The notes under the pieces were generated by a model. The model was not told the origin of the DNA and searched no databases. It worked only from the letters and a program-made list of their open reading frames with translations. A DNA stretch of 64,000 nucleotides from Crotalaria pallida (Eukaryota; Streptophyta; Magnoliopsida; Fabales; Fabaceae): assembly GCA_037953625.1 (NCBI GenBank), contig CM075650.1, positions 44,086,206 through 44,150,205 of the forward strand. Direction: 5' to 3'. Each line of letters opens with the position of its first letter. The stretch's first letter is position 1. Below are positions 21,683-34,041 of the stretch, one piece after another. Both the position numbers and the translations under genes were made by a program.

Positions 21683-22883
21683 AATATAATAATGGGGTTT
21701 CTAGTGTTTGGTCCCTCTTCTTCTTTGGATGCTTCTCTTCCTCTCTCGGGTTTCGAGGAGTTTGTTTCTCTCTCTTTGTTTTTTAAAACATCGACACAGT
21801 GGGGTTGGTTGGTTTCTTGAATACTGCTTCCAAGTGCAGTGGATTTGTGTTTCCACAGCACAACACTGGTCTGTTTCTCATAGCTTCTATGTCAGAACAA
21901 TTGCTTTCTTGTCTCTGTTTTTTTTTTTTAATTATTTGTATATTTTTATTTTTTATGTCATGGTTTTCTCTACAGTTTTAGAATCTTTGTCACATGCCCA
22001 TTTGAATTTCCCTTTGGATCTCTAATTTTTTTTTCTTGAATTTTTTTTGGTGTGTGTGGAAATTCTTAACTTTGTAGCTAATAACTAGAGTTTGGTTGTG
22101 AAAATGGTTTGCATTATGCTCTTGTCCTTATTGAGATTTTTGATGAGTATGATGCACATACTGTTTTCTAGATTTTGGGTTAGTTATTGTAGGGATTTTA
22201 TCAGTGCATGCAAGAAATATATTGGAAAAATCAATGAAGCAGATGGATTTAAGTTAGTTCATGTTTATAGCATTGTGGGTATCAAACTGTGTAATATTTG
22301 CCCATTAGAAAATTAGAAAATACTTGTTGGGATTTGGCTCCACTATACTTTGGATATTTCGGCTGGTACGGGATTGCCTCTTGTGGAGGATACATGTGGC
22401 TAGACCAAAAAAATATTGTAGATTGTGGATTTTGTACTGTCTTTATGTCTTCTTTGTGGTTTATAATTTTTTTGTTTTTGTAGGTAAGACAATCTTTGGT
22501 TATTGAAATATTGGAGACTGTGAAGTAATTGAATTACCGGAATCTGTTAATGAAGCAGACCAAGTGAGAATTTGAATAGGATAATTCATCAAGAGATTTC
22601 TAGGATACCTTTGCGACTTCACTTCTTCGGTTCTTTATCCACAAGTTATTACAACTGGACCCTGATTGAAAGGTGGTGTGTCTGATGCAATGAAAAGTGT
22701 AAAAGAAGTTAGTTTATAGGAATGTAGAAAGTTGCTGCTTTATTAATTTTGCAGTGGTCCTTCTTGGTAGCTACTAGTGATCTTTCTGGATATTAGTATA
22801 ACAACACTCTTAATCGGGTTCTCTTTGGTATCTCGTATATTCAGCTGTGGGAAGTGTGATTAACTGATCACCTATCTTGCAAA

Positions 22884-25800
22884 ATGGGATGTGTAATGTC
22901 AAGTATTGATGAGGACGGGAAGGTTGGCATCTGCAAGGAGAGGAAGAAGCTAATCAAACAGTTAGTTGGTATTAGAGGGGAGTTTTCTGATTCCCTATTG
23001 GCCTATTTGAGAGCACTGAGGAACACTGGTGCCACCCTTAGACAATTCACGGAGTCCGATTCATTAGAACTTGAAACTCCCTCTAATGACTTGGCTGTGC
23101 CACCTTCTCCACAACCCCGTCTGCCTCCCTCCCCTCCACTACCGCGACCGCCACCACCTCCCTTTATTACTGACAAGCAAGTTTCCCAAGAGGAAATTGT
23201 AGAGCACGATTACAACAATGTTCATGGACTGGAAATTCATCCATGTATGAGCTCATTATGGCCATTTTCACCCACTCATCACAATTATGAAGTAGCAGAA
23301 TCAGTCGAGGAGGAAAATTGGGAAGAAACCAAAACAGAATTCGAGGATGAAGAGATGGAAGCAGCTGTTGCAAGAGTTGTAAAATCGCGTAATGAGAGTC
23401 AGCATGCCATAGAACCAGTTGATGATAATTCCTCTGCAATGAGCTTGTATAGAAAAGAAACTAAAGCCACTCCCAAAGTGGTTAGAAAAAGTGCGAAAAC
23501 ATTGGAGGGTATAGTTAAAGAGTTAGATGACTATTTCCTCAAAGCTTCAGCATGTGTAAAGGAAATTGCTGTTCTTATTGATATCAGTGTTGGAGATACT
23601 CTTCAGTGGCAGAATTCTGGGCATCAAAATAGTAAGGCTACTTACTCTTTTCCTTTTAGGATGATGGAAGTTCCATAATGTAATATAGGTGTTCTCAATG
23701 GATGGTATTTACTTTTTGCCTCATTTCTTTTCTGTATTTGAACTTCGTAGTTTCTTTTTCTGTTCATAATCCATCTTTTTTTTTTTTGGTTTACATGGGA
23801 GGTCTGGGACTAGAACCCATGACCTGGGGGAGGGGGAAATCCTAAGTGTCCTTGCAGCCACCATACTAAGAAAACCGAGCTTAGTTACTTGTTTAAAAAA
23901 ATTGAAAGTTTCATAGTATATATAATAACTTTTTTAGGGTTTTGTTGCATTTCTTAGAGGTCAAGGATAGACAGACAATGGTAGGTACCTTCATTTTTCA
24001 GTTATGTTTTATGTAATATAGTATGTAATATACTTTCTTGTTGATCCATTAATTCATCAAATACCCTAGTAATATGCCATCTTATTTGGAGTTTGTATTA
24101 GCTAACTTACCCAAAAAATTATAATTTAGCTCATGGCTTGGCTGTTATTTGTTGCCAAAGGAATCTCATCTGGTACTATTTACAATCATTCAGGGGGAAC
24201 AAATTGGTCTTGAGTTGGTCATCATTTTTTCTCCTCCATAAAAACTATATTTTGTGATATTTCTCTTGTTTTCTGTTAGAAAGTGAGAGAAAGAGAGAAA
24301 GAGAGATTGAGTAAAATGAATTCTGTTATTATTAGTTAGTTACAAAAGTGAGTACACCTATCTATTTATAGAAGGAGTCTCACAACTAACTTAAGTTACA
24401 TGACAGCTGTCAACACATAGTGTTAACAGCCGTGAATATTGAAACTATACAATACTGAAACTATACAGTATCTAACATTCCCCCTTATAAACTAAGCTAT
24501 CCTATTAGATATTCTCTAATAGTCCCCCTTGAAAACTTAGCCAGGAGAATCTGTGTAGGCTGAACTGATGGCATCTGCTGTTGCAACATCTTGTGTTGAA
24601 TCTGGCTTCATATTTAATCCACATGTTAGTTTTCTGTTGAACACCCTGTCCTGTTGCAGACAGTAAACTAACATGTACAACAGGACAGGTATGGCCGATG
24701 ACTTTTTTTTTTTTTTACTGTTGCTATGTTGGTATGGCCGATGACTTTTTAAGTTTTCTGTTGATGTTTATTTTTGACATCATTCATTTCCTCGGTGGTA
24801 TGGCCGATGACTTTTTTTTTTACTGTTGCTATGTTGTTTGTAGGGAAGGGAGGCAGCTCTGCAAAGGTCTTCAGTGTACTGTCATGGAGTCGGTCTAAAA
24901 CACCCCAGTGCACCAAAGATGCTGCTGAGTTTTCTGGTCATGGTGAACCATGCAGGCCTGGAGCTCATTGTGCCACACTTAAAAAATTATATGATGCAGA
25001 GAAGAAACTTTTCAAGTCAGTAAAGGTGAGGCGATAATAAAGCATTGAGTGCACGGTGCCATTTTTTATCTGTATTTAGTCCTAGTTTTTGTACTTTAAA
25101 TCCTTTGGCATGACATTCTTCAAATGTTATAATGTAGGAGGAAGGAATTGCCAAATTGGAGTTTGAGAGGAAGTCACTGTTATTGCAAAAACAAGAGGAT
25201 GAGAACCTCGACTGGGTCAAGATTGAGAAAACTCGATCAAGTGTTGAAAGTTTGGAGTCTATTATAATAAGCCAACGGCAGTGCATCAGTGAAACAACTT
25301 CATCAATTTTGGAACTCATAGACGAGGAGCTTTTGCCCCAGCTGGTTGCATTAACCGCAGGGTAGATTTCTCAGAATTAAATGCATTCGACTTTCTCCAA
25401 ATTAATAATGTGTTGTCATAAATCATGTTTTGCTATACTGTTTTCTGTTGGAGATATTTAAAGAAAATATCAAGAAATAGGATGACTGTTTCTCATTTAG
25501 GTAGCATATGGTGAACAGTGTGATAATTATATCTGAATCATGTGCCAGTTTTTGCCTTAAACTCTTGATTGTTTTGCAGGTTGACACAAATGTGGAGCAC
25601 AATTTATGAGTGTCATAAGGCCCAAGAACTCATCTCCCAGCAGCTGAGTAACCTCAATGATAATCAAAACACAATACAAGATTCTGAATATCATCACCAA
25701 GCTACAATTCAGTTCGAGGCTGAGGCCTCTTATTGGTATAATAGCTTTTGCAAACTTGTAAAATCTCAACAGGAGTATGTCAGGACCCTCTGTAAGTGGG

Positions 25801-27053
25801 TTCAGCTTACTAAACACCTCAGGGATGGTGATGAAAGTAGTGATCACTCCTCTAGGATTCGTACCATCTGCAAACAGTGGGAGCATGGCCTTGACCAATT
25901 ACCTGACAAGGTACAATTTAATATTAGTCTTTTTTCGTCCCGTGTTTGTTAATTTTTCTGAAGGGAAAAGTAGAAATTCTTTTTGACCTGTTATTTCACG
26001 TCTTTCTTTCAACTTGTATTCGATTTCTTTCAAAATTCTAACTATTATAACTTCTTTGTGTTGTCTGAGTTATTGCTGCCTCCTTATTGTTTTGTTATTG
26101 TTGTTCCATCCATAGTACACAGGCCTTGGCTCCGCATTCCAAGAAAATGCAGTTGCTTCATAGCTCAGAGCTTTTTACTTTTATCTGTTAGTCTTGTAAA
26201 CTCATAAGCAGAATCAAAGTCTACCAATTCTATCTGATTCCTTTTTAGTTTAATTGAGTATGTCATAGTCCGTTTCTCATGGCCTGGGGTTATGAACAGC
26301 TAGTGGGTAAAATTATGTTATGGGGTTATGTTGCTCTTTATAATTAAAGCTTTTTTGTTTATTTGCCCAAAAACTTTGATTTCTTCAAAATATTAATTGT
26401 TCCCTTGCATTATGGCCATCATCAAATTTTTTGCTGAAAGATTACATGATTATTTGGAATAAACACTTTATTACTGCTAAAACCAAGACACTACTTTCTT
26501 TCCTCTTTTTTCTTTTTTTGGTATTATAAATTTATGAAGTGTTTGACTTGGTCCTTCAGAATGGTAAGATTGTTAAATTTCCGGTATTCTGGTGTGGTTA
26601 CAGGAGGCCTCCGATGCGATCAAAAGCCTTTTGTCATCTATCCGATCCATAATTGACCAGCAGGCTGAGGAAGACAACATTCTGAAAAGGTTGGAAAAAC
26701 TCGAAAGGAGGCTGGAAAGATGCTTGAGCTCCCTTGCTGAGATGGGGAAAAAATTTGATGGGAGCTTCGAAAATGATGGAGATATACCTGTTAATATGAG
26801 CCCCAGGCATCCGCTATCTCTTAAAAAAACCAAAGCAGAAACCTTAAAGAAGCAAGTGGAAAGTTTGAAAGCGGATTATTTGGATTCTGTCCAGTGTAGT
26901 AAGGTCATGACTCTGAATCACCTCAAAAACAGGCTTCCAGAAGTTTTCCGGTCACTGAAGGAATTTTCTGGTGCTTCAGTCCAGGCAATTGAGGGTATCC
27001 ATCATAACCCTGTCTATCCAGTGGAATGCAGTGATATTTCATCACAAAACTAA
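22884..27053 (+). CDS. DUF630/DUF632 protein (NRG2 / REL2-like)
   Basis: Five coding exons: 22884-23631, 24844-25025, 25138-25361, 25580-25910 and 26604-27053, all with GT-AG borders and consistent phases, giving about 644 aa. The N-terminus MGC fits N-myristoylation plus palmitoylation and begins a DUF630 domain (residues 1-60). A proline-rich stretch (73-93) and an acidic stretch (135-165) follow. From about residue 205 (KTLEGIVKELDDYFLKAS) to about 530 is DUF632, with strong heptad-like helices, for example around exon 3. The family includes Arabidopsis NRG2 (nitrate signalling) and rice REL2 (leaf shape); it is also sometimes labelled bZIP-like. Plasma-membrane association and a scaffold role are family inferences. 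The start is supported by the conserved MGC and the upstream leader. The reading frame is open throughout, so the gene looks functional. Exact function here is not assignable from sequence. Confidence 0.93.
23776..23890 (-). mobile_element. tRNA-derived SINE fragment in intron 1
   Basis: Read on minus, the segment has a box-B-like GGGTTCTAGTCCC and a box-A-like TAGTATGGTGGCTGCAAGG, and ends in a poly-A run (T run on plus at 23775-23787). The TSD was not resolved. Confidence 0.6.
24274..24477 (-). mobile_element. Copia-like LTR in intron 1
   Basis: A 204-bp unit beginning TGTTAGAAAG and ending ATCTAACA, followed on the right by TTCCCCCTTATA, a polypurine tract on minus. It therefore looks like the 3' LTR of a minus-oriented copia element. 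About 200 bp of adjoining internal sequence (24478-24690) remain; no second LTR or pol is present. Confidence 0.65.
24690..24842. repeat. Triplicated GGTATGGCCGATGACTTTTT unit at intron 1 acceptor
   Basis: The word GGTATGGCCGATGACTTTTT occurs three times (about 24689, 24731 and 24798). Two copies continue into T-rich DNA and ACTGTTGCTATGTT. The last copy runs directly into the TTTGTAG acceptor of exon 2, so the branch-point and tract region has been duplicated. Confidence 0.8.
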
Positions 27054-27340
27054 GTTTTCTTTGGTATGCTGCTTCAGATAGTAGCCAGCTTATGCTTTAT
27101 GCTGATATTAGCAAAAAAAAAAAAAAAAAAAGTTGATGTAAATTGTGATGTTCTTGAGGGTCTGTCTGTATAGTGAAACAAAAATTAAAAATAGAATGCT
27201 TCTTAGGCATGCTTCACGGTTTTTATCCCTTCAATTATCCATACCACAGCATATTGATTGTTTTTTTAATAGAGATCTTTGAAGGCTATTTATTATTGGT
27301 AGTGTAGAAATAGAAAGGAAAAAGCTACTGAAAATAAGCA
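27054..27340 (+). other. 3'UTR and downstream sequence
   Basis: Follows the TAA stop. A 19-A run begins near 27111; a long A run so close to the stop can be a real genomic tract or a retroposed tail. I did not find a clear AATAAA nearby. Confidence 0.4.
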
Positions 27341-28510
27341 AAGGGTAAAAGAATGGCAATCACCAAATAAATTACTATTTGTTATTTGGATATATTATCA
27401 ACACATGTCATTGACCACAATCATATACACATATCGTCACAATCACATGGCACTTCCATCAATCACATTGATTTTCATATCCACATGCATCTTATTAGCG
27501 TGATTCACACATATTCTTCACAACTTAGTTATTGAATTCAACATATTCCAAATCCATATTCATAAAATTCAACCAATTAATCATTATGTCTATCATGTCA
27601 TCAAGTTTTTCCATGTTAACAAGTTTATGTTATTCATTTCATTTTTTAGGCATAAGTATTCAGTTATACTTGTTCAATTTGTCCTTTACTTTTCATCGTT
27701 AATCCTAGTTCATGCATAAATGGATAATTGGTTCAATAGCATAACCTTCATACCATAATTCCACATAATCAATCCCATACTTCAACATTCATCCATACAT
27801 TCCAATCATCACAAGCAATCACACATCACAACGTATTATAGTCAACATACTCAGGTATGTCTCAGTCTTACCAGATAAACCATTTAACCTAGGGTTCCAT
27901 GAATCAATTCTATTAACAATCAACTCATGATTTCTCTAATCCTTAGGTTTATGTTCTAATCTTAGAAAATATCAAACCATAAGCCTGAGTTATAGAAAAT
28001 AACACATCCCTTACCTTTTGGAGGAGAGGGAGAAAGGAGGAGAGAGAAAGCTCTCAACTTCCTTTCTAGATCCATGGCTATTGAGGTTTCCCCACTTGAT
28101 TCCCTTAGATCCAAACTCCTTTGGTGTTGTTCCCACTTGGTTCCCTTGATTTCTCAGTCCATTGATGATGTTCTTAGTGAGTCTGAGAGAGAAGAGATGA
28201 AGAGTGAGATTTGGGGTTGGGAGTGATTGTGATGAAGGTTAGTGAGATTTAGAGATAGGAATTGGGGATTTTTAGATTAAATACTAGGATGGGGTTTAGG
28301 GTTAGTGGGGAAGTGATTTGGGGTGAGGTTTGAGTGTTTGGGGTTTTTGGGGTGTTTGGGGTGTTGGGAGTGAAAATGAAGGCCAAAACTCGAGTTTTGG
28401 CTGTTTTTTTATTTGCTGTCCAGGGTGTTGTTGGGCGCCCAGACGCCCAGTCCCGGCGCTTGGTCACCCTTTTTCTTTTTTTTTAATTAAACTTTCAGGC
28501 TTGGTGAATT
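27340..28510 (-). mobile_element. LTR fragment J, minus orientation
   Basis: Shares the ACTCAGGTATGTC block (27850) and the minus-strand donor-like GTAAGG with purine-rich leader (28010-28050) with the LTRs at 29552 and 60500. A GC-rich word GGGCGCCCAGACGCCCAG lies at 28432-28450, the position of the palindrome clusters in related LTRs. The usual GGATGTTACA end is missing, so the fragment is truncated. Borders are approximate. Confidence 0.55.
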
Positions 28511-28836
28511 AATGCAATAAATGATAAAATGATTTTTTATAAGTTAATTATCTAATACTATTAATATTTAAGAAATTACTAAGGTCCCGATTGGGTAAAT
28601 AGTTTATTGAAGGACTTTTGAAACGAGAGCTTAACATGTAAGAGCTTATTATATATGTGCTTAAGATTAATAAGTTGTTTGCGTTTGGATGCACACTTTA
28701 AAAAGTAATTATAGAATTAAATCGTTTGGATACACAACTATTTAAGCACTTATATAATTCTTGAAAATGAATTATGAATTAACTTGTTCAATGTAATAAA
28801 TTTATATACCACCATAATTATAAAAAAAAATTTATT
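28511..28836. other. AT-rich DNA, no gene
   Basis: Contains repeated GTTTGGATRCACA words that may belong to an undefined MITE; no border or TSD could be fixed. Confidence 0.4.
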
Positions 28837-28854
28837 ATTAGATTAGAATTTATA

Positions 28855-29367
28855 GTGCCTCAGGAGTGTTATGTGATAAGAAGGTACCACTTAAACTCAA
28901 AGGAAAATTCTACCGCACTGCTGTAAGACCGGCGATGCTATATGGGACGGAGTGTTGGGCGGCAAAGGGCACACAAGAGAATAAACTTCATGTAGCTGAG
29001 ATGAGGATGCTGAGGTGGATGAGTGGACACAGCAGACAAGATCGGATTAGAAATGAGTATATTCGAGAAAAAGTTGGGGTGGCCCCTATTGTTGAAAAGA
29101 TGGTTGAATCTCGTCTTCTGTGGTTTGGGCATGTGTGGAGGAGACCAGTGGAAGCCCCGGTTAGGAGGGTAGACCAAATGGAGGATACTATAAGGGCTAG
29201 AGGAAGAGGAAGACCTAGAAAAATTATAGGGGAAACAATTAAGAAGGATATGGCAATCAATGCCTTATCAAAAGATATGATTTATGATAGGCCTTTATGA
29301 CGTCGTTTGATCCATGTAGCCGACCATACCTAGTGGGACAAAGGCTTAGTTGCTGTTGTTGTTGTTG
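28855..29367 (+). mobile_element. 5'-truncated RTE-type LINE
   Basis: Contains the C-terminal part of a LINE reverse-transcriptase ORF and ends in a (GTT)n tail, flanked by a 19-bp duplication TATTAGATTARAATTTATA (28836-28854 and 29368-29386, one mismatch). Short tails of TTG repeats and heavy 5' truncation are usual for plant RTE elements. Confidence 0.9.
28866..29300 (+). pseudogene. LINE reverse transcriptase, C-terminal fragment
   Basis: About 144 codons remain, with the post-RT motifs YGTECW, MRMLRWM, LLWFGHVWRR and the basic RGRGRPRK tract typical of plant non-LTR elements. The catalytic RT core and the endonuclease domain are absent because of 5' truncation, so the piece is inactive. 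It is open to its natural stop and therefore not very old or lucky. Confidence 0.88.
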
Positions 29368-29522
29368 TATTAGATTAAAATTTATAATCATATATCTTCC
29401 CAAAAAAAATTATAATCATATGACGTTTCAAAAAATGATTTTCTTTATAAAAAATTACTCTAAAGGAGAGAAAAATAAACTTTCATAAATATCATAGCAG
29501 AATCAATACAATAATAGTATAT

Positions 29523-29551
29523 ACCAACGGGGTTTGGTTCAGTTGGTGTAA
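29523..29551 (+). mobile_element. SINE, 5' part (interrupted)
   Basis: tRNA-derived start GGGGTTTGGTTCAGTTGGTG with a box-A-like motif. It is preceded by an 18-bp TSD AATACAATAATAGTATAT (29505-29522). The SINE is split by the 33-kb insertion and continues at 62915. Confidence 0.88.
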
Positions 29552-30088
29552 TGTAACACCCTTTTTTTTTTTTATAAAATAGTAATTTAAAAGTTTGTAA
29601 TCCAAATAAGGAACATTAAAATTTACTATTCATAAAACAAGTTTACAAATGTTTTGGGCACTCCAATCATAATATAAGAAAGTACAACATAGAGTCCCTT
29701 CTTTCCATTCTTCTGCTGCGACACTCTGATCTTTGAGCTTTTTGCACAGGTACCTAAAATGATAACCACTAAGGGTGAGACTTTTTCACAACACAGTGAA
29801 TTACAAGATAGTAAATAGCTCTTAACAAGAACTCAAGATTAATAGACAAATCGAACCATGTATCAACAAATTCACCATAATCAAATGCCAAAACTCATAC
29901 ACATAAAATTTCCCAGGTTCACTAAATTCACATCAATGACAAAACTTCCTTTTGACAAACATCAACTCTTTCGCTTCAAGCATTTCCATTTATTATCAAA
30001 CTTGTGTCTTTTTCATCTCTTTTCATTACTTTAACTTTTCTTTTCTCTTTTCATACTCTTTGCTTTTTTCATAGACTTTTAGAAATTA

Positions 30089-30645
30089 TTACGTGGATCC
30101 ATCATTGCGTACAGTCTCTTACATACAACGTCTTACAGCGGCACACAATGTGTGTCTAACGCGGTCTATGCGTACAGTCTCCTACGGACAACGTCTTACA
30201 AGACCTGGATTCCACAATCAGAATGTGCGTCCATCATTGCGTACAGTCTCCTACATATGGACAACGTCTTACAGTTGCGCATCCAGTGCATCTTACGCGA
30301 TCTATGCGTACAGTCTCCTACGGACAACGTCTTACAAGATCTGGAATCTCACAATCCAATTATATCTTTATTATTATATGGTGTGTGTGTGTGTCCATCA
30401 TTGCGTACAGTCTCCTTTAGAGAACGTCTTACAGCTGCGCATCATGTGCGTCTTACGCGATCCATGCGTACAGTCTCCTACGGACAACGTCTTACAAGAT
30501 CTGGATCACCCACAGCCAGAATGTGCGTCCATCATTGCGTATAGTCTCCTACGGACAACCTCTTGCAACTGCACACAAAGTGTGTCTTACGCGATCTATG
30601 CGTACAGTCTCCTTCGGACAACGTCTTACAAGATCTGGATCGCAC
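30089..30645. repeat. Compound tandem repeat in element A LTR
   Basis: The half-unit GTACAGTCTCCTACGGACAA followed by CGTCTTACA recurs about eight times, alternating with two different spacers (one with GCGCATC/GTGCGTCTTACGCGATC, the other with AGATCTGGAT), so it forms a higher-order unit. It recurs at 61045-61605 in the other LTR. Confidence 0.9.
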
Positions 30646-31564
30646 AATCCACATTATATCTTTAATATTTTATTGTCATTTCTGAATTGTTTTCATTTTG
30701 CTTCCACTCTCATAAAATCATCATTTCTCTTTTTCCTTTTATATTAATCTATTAAACCATCAATAATCAAAATCACCCACACTAAGCACTTATTTGAACA
30801 TAATAAGTTTCTAACAGATAACACATAACAAGTAATAACCATCAAATATCAACAAATTAGTCGACGTACTCAGGTATGTCCCAGGGTGCTTATAATAAAT
30901 CAACTCCCTAGGGTTCTTCACTTCCTACTTTAATAATATACAAAAAGAATTAACATAAACATTTTCAATAATTTAACAAAATCAACCAAAATTATAACAA
31001 TCACCCCGTATCAACTCTAATCAAGTATTAATTTGTTACCCACAACTCAATCTAACTATTAAACCCAAATCCTATTATAAACTCTAACTATCCCTAACTC
31101 AAAGTGTGGAAAAGAGACTCCCCTTACCTTAGAGAAGGAGAGAGCTCACACAAAGCTCCAAGGACCTTGAATCTTACTCCGATCTACTCGGACTTCAACT
31201 CTCCTGACCGATCTCCACTCCGTTCTTCAATATTGGAGGAGAGAGAGAGAGAGATGAGCCCTAGGAGAGAGAAAGAGCTTCGTGGAGAGAGAGAGGGAGA
31301 GCCACCAAGGGAGGAGATGAGGATGAAGACATGAAGGAGGAGATGAATCTCAAGGGTGAAGGCTTGAAAGGGAGGATTTGAGTGGTTGATGGTGATTGGG
31401 TGGATGAGAGGGAGAGTAAAACGTATGAGAGGGAGAAGAAGAGAGAAAGAGAGGAAGAGAGAGAGAGGGTCGAGCTTTTAGATAAGGGAGGGGGTGTGTG
31501 GCTGAAATAGGGGAGAAAGGGTGGAAAAATACGTTTTTGCCCATATTTTATTTTTTTTCTGCAT

Positions 31565-31815
31565 CAGACTTGAAGTAATCGATTACTTTGCTAAAATAAT
31601 AGATTACTCTCCTCAATTAATCGATTACCCTTGCAGCATCATACATTGACCAGAGCACTAATAATCGATTACTTTGCCCCCAAGTAATTGATTATCACCT
31701 GAAATAATCGATTATCTCCTTAAGAGTAATCGATTACAATTGATGCAACATCAAAGTGATTCTACCAGAGGACTTGTAATCGATTACTTCCCCACAAGGT
31801 AATCGATTACCTTGC
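31565..31815. repeat. ATCGAT palindrome cluster (left LTR of A)
   Basis: About ten copies of GTAATCGATTAC or one-base variants within 250 bp, beginning about 140 bp from the LTR start as read on minus. Confidence 0.9.
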
Positions 31816-31953
31816 CCAAAACTCCTATTTTGACAGATTCTAACTCTAAGACACTACTCTTAACTCCTACCCATGGTTTACTATTGGTTTCCTCATGAAT
31901 TCTAACTTAGATTTCTCCTAATTAAACTTAGAACTAAAATCAGGGATGTTACA

Positions 31954-31970
31954 ATTCTCCCCCACTTATT
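31954..31970 (-). other. Polypurine tract of element A
   Basis: On minus, AAGTGGGGGAGAAT directly precedes the 3' LTR; shortly upstream is GGGGACGAAATTCC, a word often seen before the 3' LTR of chromoviruses. Confidence 0.8.
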
Positions 31971-34036
31971 GGAATTTCGTCCCCGAAATTCCATTTCAAA
32001 TCCTTAATTGGAGAACCATCCCGGAAAAAGGTATCTAAGCTGTGGGACTTACTTCACTTTGGTTTTACTCCCCCACTTGGAGTTGGCATGCCATTCAGCA
32101 TGAGTACGCCACTAGACTCTTGCACTCATTGAAGAGTGCCGACTATGGTTTAATTTGGTCAGTCTCGATGCTAAGATTCTATCAGGTTTTCTAAAGTTCA
32201 CTCTTCTTGCGGCTAACTTTTCAAGAGTCTCACTAGAAAGACTCCCGAAGGGTCTTGGACTCTCAAAAATCAGGTTTAGCTTCCCAAGGAAGTCGGAAAT
32301 GGTTTCTAAAATCAGCTGGGTTCCCTCCGGAATTCTACATCGAAGGTGGGAAAGGGTACTAATACGCTCTAAACACTAATACCCTCAAGCGTTGGTTATA
32401 ACCTAACCCCAAAACCTACCACTTATCCTATTCCTAGGCCCTAATCAACCACATTCATCATTCACACAAGCATAAATCATATAAACATCATTCAGAGTTC
32501 AAACATTCACAACAATAATTCCCCAACATCACACTCTTCAAACATAATCATGACTCAACTATACTTCCTCCTAAGCTAGTCAAAGACCACACTGCCTAAC
32601 TTAGGGCTAAATCCTACCTCTACACTCACATTCATAACAATCCTCACACATTTGAAAATCGTTTCAAAAGGGGTTCGAGGCATAGGATTTGCATGGCTTA
32701 CAATCAAAAATGCATTTTCATCAATTCAATTCCCTAATGTTTTCGAAAAATTTGAAAATAGTGCCCCTGCACATAATAGAACATCATGGTAAATTTTCAA
32801 GTCAATCAGAGTTTATTAGGTTCATTTTTGACCCTACGACCACTTTGTCAAAGGTTTGTAATTGTCGGGGGTGAACCTTCGTCCAATTCACTTAAGAATA
32901 GTGGACAAACTCCAATTGGCCTCAAAATTTAAAGGGACATCACTTATACTTAGCCCAAGGTTGTGTAAAATTGTAAAACCAATCAGAGCACGTTAACTTC
33001 GCTTTGTTTGAAACACTAGCCTGCTCCATTTGGCTTGTAATGTTACATGAAACAATGATTGAACCTTAGGGTGCTTATATAAACTCTTCCAAGTCAAACA
33101 AGTATCCTAAACCCAAAAACTTGGTTTTCCATTTATGTAAAAACCCTGGTTACCCACAGACACCTAACTACAAACACATACATTTTAAAATCTTTGTTTT
33201 GAACAATCACTAGGTGTGGGAATTTAAAATTTAGGAAAAAGATCCCATACTAGTGAAACACTTAGAAGAGCAATTTTACATTTACAAAAACAAAATTCTT
33301 TAAAAATTCGGTTCCTCTCTTGAAGAGGAAACATTTAGTTTCATTTGAAAACTTCGATTAAAACTTTGAATCGCGCACCTCACCATAAAGAACCACCTCC
33401 ATCTAGCCTCATAAGAACCTAGATGAGAAAATGCAACTTGTTCAAAATTGCCAGACCCAGAGAAAAAGGAATATGTTTTTAACTTAAAAAATTCAGTTTG
33501 GTAAATCGTCAAAAATTGAAACAATAACATTCCCTTTTTCTTCAAGTTTGGAAATTTGAAATTCATTCCGAATTGATTTGGGTCGCGCATGAAGGGTTCC
33601 TATTTAATCAACATGTGACCTTGTTGGAACAAATGAATTAATTCAGTGCTCGATTACTTAGGAATCCTTGCTTTCCTTACTATTTTATTGAAATTTTGTC
33701 GTGCGACTTCACGATCCATTTGGAATGATTGGCATTCGGTGCAATACTTTGAAATTCATTTTGAACACTCACAAGCACCAAACATAAACTCATTTTTCAT
33801 ATATTGATATCAAGTACGTTCATCAACCAATCATACACAACTATGCGCCCTTAACAATTCTACCTGTCCTAGGGTTTAACAAACACTACCCTAATCACAA
33901 ACTCCTAACAACTCACTAGGAACTAACTAAAACTTCTTTTCCTATGCCAAGACAAAAGCTCTTAGTTCAAAAAAAATCAATTTGGAAATCGTTTTCGAAA
34001 TTCAAATCCATCCAAAGTTTAACATAAAATTTATAC
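31971..34036 (-). other. Element A interior, PPT side
   Basis: About 2 kb of non-coding DNA. No integrase, chromodomain or other pol remnant could be recognised in translation. Confidence 0.6.
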
Positions 34037-34041
34037 GTATA

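Larger units (their letters stand above)
21081..22844 (+). other. Probable 5'UTR intron of the DUF630/DUF632 gene
   Basis: A consensus donor ATAG/GTAAGT at 21081 and an acceptor TATTCAG at 22844, 39 bp before the start codon, bracket a T-rich segment. Such leader introns are common in plant genes. It contains Stowaway-like debris. Transcript data would be needed to confirm it; single unspliced open frames within it look accidental. Confidence 0.4.
29552..31953 (-). repeat. Left (3') LTR of element A, 2402 bp
   Basis: Ends TGTAACACCC and GGGATGTTACA. It contains a compound tandem repeat (30089-30645), a donor-like GTAAGG on minus after a GA-rich leader (31115-31460) and an ATCGAT palindrome cluster (31565-31815). 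Open frames through the tandem repeat are artefacts. Confidence 0.93.

Noticed and set aside
30089..30747. Overlapping frames of 65-190 codons in the LTR A tandem repeat
   Set aside because: All three frames are open because the repeat lacks stops; the second LTR (61047-61717) shows the same effect.
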